Assembly: GCF_017875315.1 (NCBI RefSeq)
Contig: NZ_JAGGMM010000004.1
Location: 1 to 64,000, forward strand
DNA: 64,000 nt
Direction of reading: 5' to 3'
From: Methanomicrobium sp. W14
GTDB lineage: Archaea; Halobacteriota; Methanomicrobia; Methanomicrobiales; Methanomicrobiaceae
Part shown: positions 8,445-15,900 of the stretch, piece after piece
Layout: each line of letters opens with the position of its first letter
How positions within the stretch are numbered: the stretch's first letter is position 1
The notes under the pieces: model-generated
Seen by the model: only the letters and a program-made list of their open reading frames with translations
What the model was told of the DNA's origin: nothing
Database searches by the model: none
Translations under genes and position numbers: made by a program

Positions 8445-9830
8445 TCAGGCCTGGTACCAGCAGATATCATAGTCCGATTCCTTTGAGACGACGTCCCCTG
8501 AAACCGCAATGTTCCATTTTCCGTCTTTGACAAAATAGCTGCCTGATTTGACTATGGTGATTCGTATTGCATTGTCATTTTTTTCGTCATCTATGTCCGT
8601 AAAACGCCAGATATTGCCCGAAGGACTTATAACGGACATTGAAAGCTCTGTTTCATTGTCATGCCAACGAAGCTCAAAGGAGAGCTGTGAACTCTTTGAA
8701 GGCGTAAGGGAATACCATTCGGTTTCGCCCTGCAGAATTTTACTGTAATATCTGACCTTTTTTTCCGGAGTGGGGAGAGGAGTGGGTGTGGAACCGGGAA
8801 TGATTCCTTTGTCTTCACTCGAAAAATCCCTCCCTTCATCTAAAAAACTGTAAAGGTATATGTCATGTGCATCTGATCTGCTGTCAAGCCAGACTACATA
8901 GTTTCCCGAAACCTTAGGGTAGTCCTGTTTTGACATTGAGCCGGAGACTTTTTCGGTTGTATTGGTGTCGAGATTATGAAGATAGACGTCACCGCCCAAT
9001 GGCAGTTTCTGCGGGTACGGACCGAAATCAAGCCAGACTATGTGATTGCCGGAAATGTCCGGGCAGAGCTGGGCTGATTTCGTAAAGTTTACAGGACTCT
9101 TTTTTCGGGATGTCATATTGTACATGTACGTGGTATAATAGTCATCGTATTTACCGGTCCACACAATCCTGTCTCCGTTGATTACAGGAGAATAATGAAC
9201 GTCCGGGACGTCTTCTATTTCGCAGAGATAACCTGTTTCTGACATATTGTATATCAGGATATCTCTTGTATTTTCGACTATGTCCTCCTCTACGAAGACA
9301 ATCTTGTCACCCGATATCGCAGGATAATACGAGGAATAGAACAGGGATTCTCTGGTAACAGGAGTGTACTCGCCTGATGTAATGTTATACATCCTGATAA
9401 CCGATCTCTTATCGCCGATGTCCTCTACCCACACTATGATGTCACCGTCAATCACCGGAGAATTCTGCGGGTTTTTTGCGGATAAATAAGTCAGTTTTCC
9501 TTCAGTTTCATTGTACAGGTAGATTGCACGCTGGTCTGACCAGACATACCTGTCTCCCGAGAAGTCAACGCTGAACTTACCGGAGGGGTCGGCAATAACG
9601 GTTTCCTGCATCCCTGTGGAGATGTTATATTTATGAATAGAGCTTTGGAGCATATTGTTTTCATCCTTGTCGTACTCTATCCAGACGCAGACATTGTCCT
9701 TAAACGCGAATGCGTCATATCTTGCCGCATCGCCTTTCGCAATGAATTCCGCGTCTGAAATTTCCTGAGCAAGGCAGGGAATTACTATCAGGAGCAGAGC
9801 AGTCAGAAAGCAAAAGACCTGCCATTTCAT
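8445..9830 (-). CDS. Secreted seven-repeat beta-propeller protein (TolB/surface-antigen type)
   Basis: A 461-residue exported protein. Residues 1-21 form a cleavable signal peptide ending in CLAQE. Seven repeats of about 40-45 residues follow, each with the pattern sGdrIVWxD...IYLYNxTxGxxxxVT (for example FSGDRYVWSD, IDGDIIVWVE, INGDRIVWTG, VSGNYVVWLD), the hallmark of the six- or seven-bladed propellers of methanogen surface antigens. After a Thr/Pro linker comes a C-terminal beta-sandwich of about 100 residues resembling PPC-type domains. Its start codon overlaps the stop of the upstream gene (ATGA at 9827-9830), so the two are translationally coupled. Likely a surface binding or adhesion protein. 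Confidence 0.85.
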   Translation of the reverse strand: MKWQVFCFLTALLLIVIPCLAQEISDAEFIAKGDAARYDAFAFKDNVCVWIEYDKDENNMLQSSIHKYNISTGMQETVIADPSGKFSVDFSGDRYVWSDQRAIYLYNETEGKLTYLSAKNPQNSPVIDGDIIVWVEDIGDKRSVIRMYNITSGEYTPVTRESLFYSSYYPAISGDKIVFVEEDIVENTRDILIYNMSETGYLCEIEDVPDVHYSPVINGDRIVWTGKYDDYYTTYMYNMTSRKKSPVNFTKSAQLCPDISGNHIVWLDFGPYPQKLPLGGDVYLHNLDTNTTEKVSGSMSKQDYPKVSGNYVVWLDSRSDAHDIYLYSFLDEGRDFSSEDKGIIPGSTPTPLPTPEKKVRYYSKILQGETEWYSLTPSKSSQLSFELRWHDNETELSMSVISPSGNIWRFTDIDDEKNDNAIRITIVKSGSYFVKDGKWNIAVSGDVVSKESDYDICWYQA

Positions 9831-10945
9831 GGTCTTCGTCTCCTGTTCTTTATGACCGGGAAAATTTTTGCCCCCGCAATCAGTCCAAAAGCAGTTACTG
9901 CCATATTAAATGGGCTTTTTTCCGGCTCCCCCGGACCTTTAAGGGTGTATTCCGCTTCTTCTTCAGGGTTTTTGGAAATGTCTTTGGTTGTGGGATCAAC
10001 GGAATATGATTTTACAAGGAGAGAGTCATTAGAAGGCTTTTCAGAATATACCTCATTGCGAACGGTAAAGATAGTGTCCGTATAAGCGTTGTATTCGGCT
10101 GCTTCAACCGAAAGGGTGTATTCCCCGGGTCCGAACCCGTCTGTTGAAATATTTTTCTGCCATCTCTGGTATTCCACGTCTGCTTCTGCATATGTGTCTT
10201 CAATTATCTGGTCCTTAAAATAGCTGTTGTCGGTCAGGACCGGATCAACTGTAATTATAAGACGGGTTCCCTCTGCAAGATTCGTTTTCCCTGACAGATT
10301 TAAAGTCAGGGGTGTACCTGAGTCTATGTCAGGAATATTTTTCTGGTCCAGCATTATCCACGGAACTTTGGAGAGAATAACTACCTTCATATAAGGGTTT
10401 GTACTCTCTCTTTCATTAAGTCCTGACTCCAGTTTGGTATACGTATCAGGGAAGTAGCCGCTGTTTATGAATTCTTCGTCGCCTGACACAATGTAAAGGA
10501 AATATTCTCCTGAAAACAGTTTTTCTGACTGTGTGTCGTTGAGAATTATTCCATCTCCCTCTATGCAGCCGTTTTCACCTGTCCTGAATTTTACGAATAC
10601 GTTTCTGTCCTTTGGTACGAGGTCGTTTTTGTACAGCCATACACCTATTAGAGAATCAGGATCACCTTTTCCGTTCAGGGTGAGAGGCTGGCCTTTTGCA
10701 AGCGTTCCCCCTGATAACGGCACCGGTTCAAGTCCGATGTCAGCGGTAAATCCGGGTGAGATGTATTTCCCTTCTGAAAACAGTTCGGAGTTGCTGTATG
10801 ATTCTTCAGCTGATGCTGTCTGCATGAAAAGGAAGAATATCAGAATAGAGACTGTTAATAACCTCATTACTGCTTTAAAAATAGATTCTCTTTTTTCGTC
10901 TGTCAGATCTGATGCCAGGGAAAGTGCACCCGATTTCCCCCTCAT
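9827..10945 (-). CDS. Exported membrane-anchored surface protein, DUF3821-like
   Basis: A 372-residue protein with an N-terminal membrane or signal segment (LLTVSILIFFLFMQTASA, near residues 28-46) and a C-terminal anchor (MAVTAFGLIAGAKIFPVI) followed by a basic tail. The outer part has Ig-like beta segments such as LAKGQPLTLNGKGDPDSLIGVWLY, which look like the DUF3821 type of archaeal surface proteins (uncertain). The frame is open to 11029, but ATG at 10945 is preceded by a perfect GGAGGT 7 nt upstream and begins 1 nt after the stop of the preceding small gene, so I place the start there. The middle gene of a three-gene operon with the propeller protein. Confidence 0.8.
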   Translation of the reverse strand: MRGKSGALSLASDLTDEKRESIFKAVMRLLTVSILIFFLFMQTASAEESYSNSELFSEGKYISPGFTADIGLEPVPLSGGTLAKGQPLTLNGKGDPDSLIGVWLYKNDLVPKDRNVFVKFRTGENGCIEGDGIILNDTQSEKLFSGEYFLYIVSGDEEFINSGYFPDTYTKLESGLNERESTNPYMKVVILSKVPWIMLDQKNIPDIDSGTPLTLNLSGKTNLAEGTRLIITVDPVLTDNSYFKDQIIEDTYAEADVEYQRWQKNISTDGFGPGEYTLSVEAAEYNAYTDTIFTVRNEVYSEKPSNDSLLVKSYSVDPTTKDISKNPEEEAEYTLKGPGEPEKSPFNMAVTAFGLIAGAKIFPVIKNRRRRP

Positions 10946-10946
10946 T

Positions 10947-11195
10947 TTACAGACCTCCGGAAAGTTCTGGTACTGTCCGGACAAAGTTGTTTCCCGCGCC
11001 TCTAAGAGGTATTTTAACTTCGCTTTCATGATATGAAGATTTCAGGAAAATGTCAGGAGTTTCTTTCTGAAGCAGTTCGTCCGGTATAGGCCGGAACAAT
11101 ATTATTTTGTCGTCTGCTGACACTGGAATACCGCATATTATATTGCAGAATCCTGCCAGAAAAAAGCAGATTCCAATAATCGACTTTCTTTTCAT
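10947..11195 (-). CDS. Small secreted protein, first gene of surface operon
   Basis: An 82-residue protein with a clear signal peptide (MKRKSIIGICFFLAGFCNIICGIPVSA) and a mature part of only about 55 residues (beginning DDKIILFRPIPDELLQ). I recognise no domain. ATG at 11195 is preceded by GGAAGTG; an upstream in-frame GTG at 11204 lies inside that site and is less likely. It ends 1 nt before the start of the next gene. The mature segment could be the remnant or a separately encoded first domain of the following protein, because the downstream frame stays open across its 3' half. Confidence 0.65.
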   Translation of the reverse strand: MKRKSIIGICFFLAGFCNIICGIPVSADDKIILFRPIPDELLQKETPDIFLKSSYHESEVKIPLRGAGNNFVRTVPELSGGL

Positions 11196-11940
11196 ATTAA
11201 TCACTTCCTGGTATTTTGGAAAATACAGGGATTTTTTTGCTTCACTTATGTAAGTGATTTCTGTGAGACTATTCGTCGTAAATTACCCCCTGTCGTCTTC
11301 ATGACGTGTCTTCTCATTTCATTTTTCACGTTGTTGATGCCGTTGATATGTAATTTCAGTTTTATATCCGGTTAGTATAAATTTATGTCAATTATACTGG
11401 TGAAATATATTGCGATCCAAAACGTTTGTAAAAAACTTAAAAAAGCAGTGGTTTTAAGATGACAGCTAAAGTTCAAACTTTCTCACATAAATCAGATATT
11501 ATATAAGGTATCATAGCTGTAAAAAGGAGGTGAACCAGAGGTAAACCTGAAAAAAACAAAAAAAATGCCTTACTGTAAAAATCTGAATCGTCATCTTTGT
11601 ACAGTCTTTAAAATGCTTGTGCATTACGTAAGCCTTACATGGATGATTTTAAGGGTTTCTTATTCTTTTTGTGATAACGGATAAAAATCCTCTAAACTGT
11701 TTAATTTGTGTAAAAATTGAATGAAAAAGCCGGAAAAGATTCTTCATATTATTCCGTTATTCAGATTTGAGGCTTTTATTCTAAGTACAATTGTAAAAAT
11801 AAGTACACCAAAAAGAAAAGATCAGATTTAAATTTTAAACACCAGAAACGATATATTCTGTAATACATTCAGACAGGCATAACTGAAAAAAAGTTAGCCG
11901 GACCACCCAGAATAATACAATAAGACAATAATTCGGTAAA

Positions 11941-11958
11941 TCCCGGAAAAATCCGGGA
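11941..11958. terminator. Perfect 7-bp hairpin, terminator-like or RNA element
   Basis: TCCCGGA, loop AAAA, TCCGGGA: seven perfect base pairs, the strongest compact hairpin in this noncoding stretch. It is followed by an AT-rich segment but no clean T run, so its direction and function are unclear. Confidence 0.3.
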
Positions 11959-12157
11959 AACTACATATTTTAAGGCAGAATTTCCTTTAAAGCAGATTGT
12001 TTTTGATTTTTTTCTTTTTAGTTAAAGAAAATTCATTGCAGGAAACTGCCTTTTTTTCAGGTCATATGCAAAAATCTGCCGGTTTGTTTGATAATTGACT
12101 GTTTTAATAATTGACTGCTGTATTTTAACAGGTCCCGGCGTTTTAAGACCCGGACAG

Positions 12158-12243
12158 CATATAAAAGCAGACAATTCCACGTTGGTTTCTCTTCAGCCTT
12201 TCAGTAGCGTTTTCATATATTCCCGTGAATTGTCCTTTTATAA
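12158..12243. repeat. Imperfect 20-bp inverted repeat
   Basis: The left arm (12158-12181) reads CATATAAAAGCAGACAATTC then CACG; the right arm (12224-12243) is its near-complement, CGTGAATTGTCC followed by TTTTATAATG. The core GACAATTC(C)ACG pairs over 11 bp with one bulged base, and the outer TATAAAAG/CTTTTATA also pairs. The loop is 42 nt. It could be a miniature mobile-element remnant, a pair of facing TATA elements, or an RNA hairpin. Confidence 0.5.
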
Positions 12244-12307
12244 TGTTTTGTATTTTTGCCCGTTTTGAATGTTGCGGGATACCGTTTATCCGGTTTCAAA
12301 GAGAATC

Positions 12308-12322
12308 GTTTTTATAAGTCTA
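12308..12322 (+). promoter_or_regulatory. Probable TATA box of the tRNA-Val gene
   Basis: GTTTTTATAAGTC is the best TATA-like match upstream of the tRNA, centred about 45 nt before its first base, which would leave a short 5' leader for RNase P to remove. Placement is by eye. Confidence 0.4.
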
Positions 12323-12358
12323 ATTACATAACTAATAGAGCACCACAGTAGCATAAAA

Positions 12359-12432
12359 GGGCCCGTGGTCTAGCCGGTTATGACGTCGCCTTGACATGGC
12401 GGAGGTCGTGAGTTCGAATCTCACCGAGCCCA
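12359..12432 (+). tRNA. tRNA-Val (anticodon GAC)
   Basis: A 74-nt cloverleaf. Acceptor GGGCCCG pairs with CGAGCCC (one C-A mismatch at the fifth pair). The D arm contains AGCCGGTTA, the anticodon stem TCGCC/GGCGG encloses the loop TTGACAT, giving anticodon GAC for valine codons GUC/GUU, and the T arm is GTGAG-TTCGAAT-CTCAC. The discriminator is A and CCA is not encoded (the sequence continues CTTTTC). No intron is visible. A pyrimidine/T-rich segment directly after it may stop transcription. Confidence 0.95.
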
Positions 12433-12688
12433 CTTTTCTTCATTGTTTTGTAAAATAAAAACTAATTCATTGTCTGTTTTATTCCTAAGCTCATTTTGGG
12501 CAGTATCAAGAAATCGGGATGCATCTAAACCTTTATTCTTGATATACTCGTAATTTTCAGGGTTAATTGTAATATGCAATTTTTTTCTAATCCTGTGTAT
12601 TTTCGTTGTTTTCGCTTTTTCTCTCTTTCACATTTCATATTGAGAAAAATAAAAAGATGTATTTTCTTAGAATGAGATTTTTTTGTTC

Positions 12689-13171
12689 ATGGGGAAAAAA
12701 TTAATTCTTTTGGTAGTGGTGATTATAGTCATAACCTGTAGTTTTTCAGGCTGTATGAAATTAAGTAAATTAACATCTCTTTTAAAATTTGGAAAAGTTA
12801 CAGACCATGTTTTAGAATCTAGTGATTCAGAGCCATATTCTGATTCAGACACATTACGTGAGAATTACATGCAAACTTATAATTTAAACGGAGAAAAGGG
12901 AACTGTATTCAATATTCATTATGAAGGAAATGCACCTGTTGATCTAATGATTCTTGATCCTGAAAACAACAGAATATACAACCGTTTACTGGATGACCCT
13001 GATTATCATCATAGTATCAATGGTTATCTGTACTTGAATAGGAGAGAAGCAAACATCGAATTCACGCAACCAGACGATCAGCAGTATTATTTTATTATTG
13101 ACAATATAGATTTGCTTACCAACGGTGCAAATTCTGGCAGATCTGTAAAGTATACATTGACTATTTCTTAA
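12689..13171 (+). CDS. Small lipoprotein with PPC/GOLD-like domain
   Basis: About 160 residues with a lipoprotein signal: hydrophobic LILLVVVIIVITCSF and lipobox FSGC (Cys near residue 22). The mature part has beta-strands typical of small archaeal extracytoplasmic domains (FNIHYEGNAPVDLMILDP in the middle and YYFIIDNIDLLTNGANSG...YTLTIS at the end), resembling PPC or GOLD-like folds. ATG at 12689 is chosen; TTG at 12683 is possible. There is no good ribosome binding site, and a TATA-like AAAAATAAAAAG about 30-40 nt upstream suggests a leaderless or near-leaderless mRNA. T-runs follow the stop codon. Function unknown. Confidence 0.7.
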   Translation: MGKKLILLVVVIIVITCSFSGCMKLSKLTSLLKFGKVTDHVLESSDSEPYSDSDTLRENYMQTYNLNGEKGTVFNIHYEGNAPVDLMILDPENNRIYNRLLDDPDYHHSINGYLYLNRREANIEFTQPDDQQYYFIIDNIDLLTNGANSGRSVKYTLTIS

Positions 13172-13240
13172 TCTTTTTTTTATTTTTCTTTCACGCCGCA
13201 CGGACAAGACGTTTAAGATAACTGTTTAAATTTTATGTGG

Positions 13241-13355
13241 GGTTTAGCCTTTGTCTCAAATTACAGAAATTAAAAGTGCTGAAGTGTCTTGGTTTCACGG
13301 ACAAAGGCAGGCAGAAAGATTTTCTGGCCGGAAACGGAAAGTATGGAGCTAAACC
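13241..13355 (+). ncRNA. Candidate structured RNA with nested stems
   Basis: An outer stem GGTTTAGC (13241-13248) pairs with GCTAAACC (13348-13355); inside it GCCTTTGTC (13247-13255) pairs with GACAAAGGC (13300-13308). Between the two right-hand arms are a 6-bp hairpin CAGAAA/TTTCTG (13312-13326) and CCG-GAAA-CGG (13328-13337), a GNRA-tetraloop hairpin. A TATA-like GTTTAAGATAA at about 13211 lies some 27 nt before the first stem base, as expected for a transcript starting there. I recognise no known family. The strand is inferred from that promoter. Confidence 0.5.
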
Positions 13356-13580
13356 GGCACAGGATAACAGGAATGCACGAAAAAGTATTGATTATCAAAT
13401 AAAACCAGTTATGTTCTCGGATCGGTTCTTGATGAAATTAGCAGGTCTTATACAAATTTCTTGATTTTGGAAAGGAATTCTTATCTAAACTCTTCATTGT
13501 CTAAGGCCTGCCATAATGCCAGTTTAATAGACTATAAACTGAAAGGTTTCAGGAGGATTACTTGCGCTGTCAAAAGAGGA

Positions 13581-13755
13581 GTTAACAGGTTCAGGTATAG
13601 GGGAATTTAAATGGTAGTTAAATAAGAGCTATGAATGATAACAGACAGTCAAGCAGTTCATGAAAATTATATATTCTCTATGCCTGATACAGTGTTTCTC
13701 CAGGTTAAATATAAATGGTAAAATGCCGGAAAAAATCAAGATATATAATTAACAA
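13581..13755. repeat. Structured tandem element, copy 1
   Basis: Bounded by GTTAAC (13581) and ATTAACAAA. A long-range stem pairs 13591-13604 (TCAGGTATAGGGGA) with 13674-13687 (TTCTCTATGCCTGA) by 14 pairs including three G-U pairs. The 69-nt loop holds ATGAATGATAACAG and AGTTCATGA, and an ATAAATGG motif follows the stem by 24 nt. This is the most diverged of the three copies in the loop; it lacks the inner CCTGG/CCAGG hairpin of copy 2. Could be an RNA gene, a mobile-element remnant or a protein-binding array. Confidence 0.6.
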
Positions 13756-13845
13756 ATGTGGTGTATATTGTAGATGCATAGGCACATTTATGTTAATCCG
13801 GACGTATTGACACCAACGTATGAAACTTTTTGCACGGAAAAAGAA

Positions 13846-14027
13846 GTTAGCAAAGTTTCAGGTATAGGGAATTGGAACGGGGGTTTTCCTAATGATTATG
13901 AATGATGACCTGGAACCAGGCAGTTCATGAAAAATTATATGTTTTCCCTACGCCTGATACAATATCTCTCTTAATTAAACATAAAAGGTAAGGTAGGGGA
14001 AAAATAGTATAAAATAAGGTTAACAAA
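13846..14027. repeat. Structured tandem element, copy 2
   Basis: Bounded by GTTAGCAAA and GTTAACAAA. The outer stem pairs 13858-13871 (TCAGGTATAGGGAA) with 13944-13957 (TTCCCTACGCCTGA): 14 positions with one mismatch. Inside the 72-nt loop are a GGAAC...GTTTTCC hairpin, the segment TAATGATTATGAATGATGAC shared exactly with copy 3, and a CCTGG-AA-CCAGG hairpin. ATAAAAGG follows the stem by 24 nt. Confidence 0.65.
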
Positions 14028-14158
14028 ATGAGATGCAGGGAAAAGTTGTTGTACCGGAGTTTATATGAATAATTGATCTTTCAGTCAGTTGCTTTTCAGA
14101 GAAGCCGGGTCAGGAGCTGTAAATGTTCCGGTAAGATTCCGCCGGGATTGAAAAAGTG

Positions 14159-14349
14159 GTTAACAACGTTTAGGTACAGGGAATTGAAACGGGGGTTTCC
14201 TAATGATTATGAATGATGACCTGAAATCCAGGGACAGTCCATGAAAATTACTTGTTTCCCTGTACCTGCTATAATGTTTCCCGGACATTAATATAAAAGG
14301 ACGGTTTATTTGAAAGATGGTTTAAACGAAGTTGAAAGGAGTTAACAAA
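14159..14349. repeat. Structured tandem element, copy 3
   Basis: Bounded by GTTAACAAC and GTTAACAAA. The outer stem pairs 14171-14183 (TAGGTACAGGGAA) with 14256-14268 (TTCCCTGTACCTG). Relative to copies 1 and 2 one U-A pair has become C-G by changes on both sides, so pairing is conserved. The loop (72 nt) has a GAAAC...GTTTC hairpin, the shared segment around TATGAATGATGACCTG and a CCTG...CAGG hairpin. ATAAAAGG follows the stem by 25 nt. Confidence 0.65.
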
Positions 14350-14474
14350 ATTCTTCACAGGTGAAAAAGCTGCTGCTATAATGAACAAATGAAAAAGGGG
14401 GGGATTTTTTTCAGTTCAGCCAAAAAATCAGTTTTCATAATACGGATTTTTAGTATTGACTGTTAGCAGTTGCT

Positions 14475-14500
14475 GCAGTTAACCGCAGTTAACCGCAGTT
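14475..14500. repeat. Short tandem repeat GCAGTTAACC
   Basis: Two exact 10-bp units (14475-14484, 14485-14494) followed by a partial third (GCAGTT). Each full unit contains the GTTAAC hexamer that also bounds the three upstream elements. Confidence 0.7.
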
Positions 14501-14640
14501 ATTTTTTGCCGGTCAGGCAACGCGTGGTGCAGTATTTATGGCATTAAAACTATCCGGTTGAAAGTGTATTTTTCTAAAAAGACTAATGTCTGAAAAGGCT
14601 CAAAACTATACACTCAGACTGCCGGACGGGAAAATGAAAA

Positions 14641-14660
14641 TATTATATCATATATATAGT
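14641..14660 (+). promoter_or_regulatory. TATA box of the glycosyltransferase gene
   Basis: TATTATATCATATATATAG is the only strong TATA-like stretch before the gene and lies about 30-45 nt before the chosen ATG at 14689, leaving room for a short leader with GAGG at 14677-14680. Confidence 0.5.
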
Positions 14661-14688
14661 GTCTGTCAGTTCTGTTGAGGTTTTCCGG

Positions 14689-15777
14689 ATGAGAATACTA
14701 TTTGTAGTCTGCGGTGAAGGGCTTGGTCACGCGTCCCGTTCAACCAAACTGGCACGTTATCTGGAAAGATTCGGGCATACCTGCTTCTTTGCGTCATACG
14801 GAAAGGCGTATGATTTTATAAAAAAACAGGGCGCATTCCCGGTCACGCAGACCTGCCGTGAAGTGACTCTTGAAGGAGACTGCGGATATTTCAGTCTTTC
14901 AAAGACCTTATGGTCGTCGAAAGGTCTCATGGTGTCGCTTGCAAAATCCCTGAAGCATGTAAGAAATCTGATAGTGGAGAACTCGATAGACCTGCTTATA
15001 TCTGATACAATGTATGCAGCAGTATCGGCGGCGAAGCTTCAGGGCATTCCCTCGTTTTTTATAACCAACCAGAACAGGTTTGCATCCGCAGCTGACCAGA
15101 ATTCCCGGCACTGGCACATACTCAGCAATGTGGTGGAAAGGTATCTTGAGATTCCCGACAGCGTAATGATACCCGACTTCTCCCCGCCCAATACTGTAAG
15201 TGCATATAACCTTGACATAAATAATGAAGACAAGAGCAAATACCACTATATCGGCCCGATAATGGATATCGACCCCGAAGGGTATGATTCAAGGTCTGAC
15301 ACAATATTTGCAAGCTTCGGCGGAGAGCCGTTTAAGGTTCCACTGTATGAAATGCTGAAGGAAATTTCGGAGGAAAGACCTTACCAGACTTTCGAGGTAT
15401 TTTCGACAACTCCGGGCCTTCCGGAAGAGAGCCGTAATTTTAAGCCTTACGGTTTCGTTCCCGACATTCTCCAGCACATGGCCTCATCAAGGCTTACTAT
15501 AATGCACGGCGGGCTTACATCACTTCACGAGTCTCTTCTTTTCAATAAACCCTGTGTTATGATAATAGACCCGTATCACCCGGAGCAGTGGAACAACGGA
15601 CGCAAAATCGAGGAAATCGGTGCAGGAGTTATGATCCCTGGTGACAGGGTCACAAAAAAGCGGCTCAGCGGTGCAATAGACGAGGCTCTCGCGCTGAAAC
15701 CCCCGGATATGAAGCAGCTTTTCAATGAAGAAGACGGCCGGGTAAATGCACTGAAACTGATAGAGAGTATGTCCTGA
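14689..15777 (+). CDS. Glycosyltransferase, GT28/MurG-like fold (MJ1255-type family)
   Basis: About 362 residues with a GT-B fold. The N-terminal domain begins MRILFVVCGEGLGHASRS, the glycine-rich acceptor loop of MurG/UGT-like enzymes. The C-terminal domain contains IFASFGGEPFK and the nucleotide-sugar binding segment MHGGLTSLHESLLFNKPCVMIID, in which HGG and the following Glu are typical donor-site residues. No membrane segment is visible. The frame is open from 14659, but those codons lie next to the TATA box; ATG at 14689 has GAGG 8 nt upstream. Substrate unknown; a single-gene unit with long noncoding DNA upstream. Confidence 0.85.
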   Translation: MRILFVVCGEGLGHASRSTKLARYLERFGHTCFFASYGKAYDFIKKQGAFPVTQTCREVTLEGDCGYFSLSKTLWSSKGLMVSLAKSLKHVRNLIVENSIDLLISDTMYAAVSAAKLQGIPSFFITNQNRFASAADQNSRHWHILSNVVERYLEIPDSVMIPDFSPPNTVSAYNLDINNEDKSKYHYIGPIMDIDPEGYDSRSDTIFASFGGEPFKVPLYEMLKEISEERPYQTFEVFSTTPGLPEESRNFKPYGFVPDILQHMASSRLTIMHGGLTSLHESLLFNKPCVMIIDPYHPEQWNNGRKIEEIGAGVMIPGDRVTKKRLSGAIDEALALKPPDMKQLFNEEDGRVNALKLIESMS

Positions 15778-15900
15778 ACGGTTTAAATATCTCCGGCAAA
15801 AATGGAAAAAAAAAGATTTTTTCCTGTTTTGTTTTTGTATAGTAATTAATGAAAGGCTTTATAATCTGGCTGATTTAATAGGACATAGATGGTGTTATAA

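Larger units (their letters stand above)
11196..12358. other. Long noncoding region before tRNA-Val
   Basis: About 1.16 kb without a supportable gene; AT-rich with scattered short palindromes. Visible items are a TATA-like ATTATATAAGG near 11497 followed by an orphan GGAGGTGA near 11526, a 7-bp hairpin at 11941-11958, and a long imperfect inverted repeat at 12158-12243. A 39-codon frame at 11565-11684 has no well-placed ribosome binding site and is not called. A region this long between ordinary genes is unusual here and may hide small RNAs. Confidence 0.45.
13172..14688. other. Noncoding region with a candidate RNA and a triplicated element
   Basis: About 1.5 kb without a supportable protein gene (a 75-codon frame at 13237-13464 lies across strong inverted repeats and has no recognisable domain). 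It contains the nested-stem candidate RNA at 13241-13355, three diverged copies of a stem-forming element at 13581-13755, 13846-14027 and 14159-14349, a three-fold 10-bp repeat at 14475, and the promoter of the glycosyltransferase gene. Exact GTTAAC occurs six times between 13581 and 14493, far more than chance would give. Confidence 0.6.

Noticed and set aside
8159-8530. 123-codon plus-strand frame
   Set aside because: It overlaps the antisense of the beta-propeller gene, and lacks a ribosome binding site and any domain.
11565-11684. 39-codon frame beginning MPYCKNLNRHLC with an upstream GGAGGTGA
   Set aside because: The ribosome binding site is more than 30 nt from the ATG, there is no recognisable domain, and the region is otherwise noncoding in character.
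13237-13464. 75-codon plus-strand frame
   Set aside because: It runs across the nested inverted repeats of the candidate RNA, has no ribosome binding site and no protein-like pattern.
13581-14349. CRISPR array or integron attC-like sites
   Set aside because: There are only three diverged units of 175-191 nt with variable spacers, no cas or integrase gene nearby, and the boundary GTTAAC does not fit the attC core consensus GTTRRRY/RYYYAAC pair.
13581-14349. Retron or group II intron remnants
   Set aside because: No reverse transcriptase frame is present and the stems do not resemble intron domain V.
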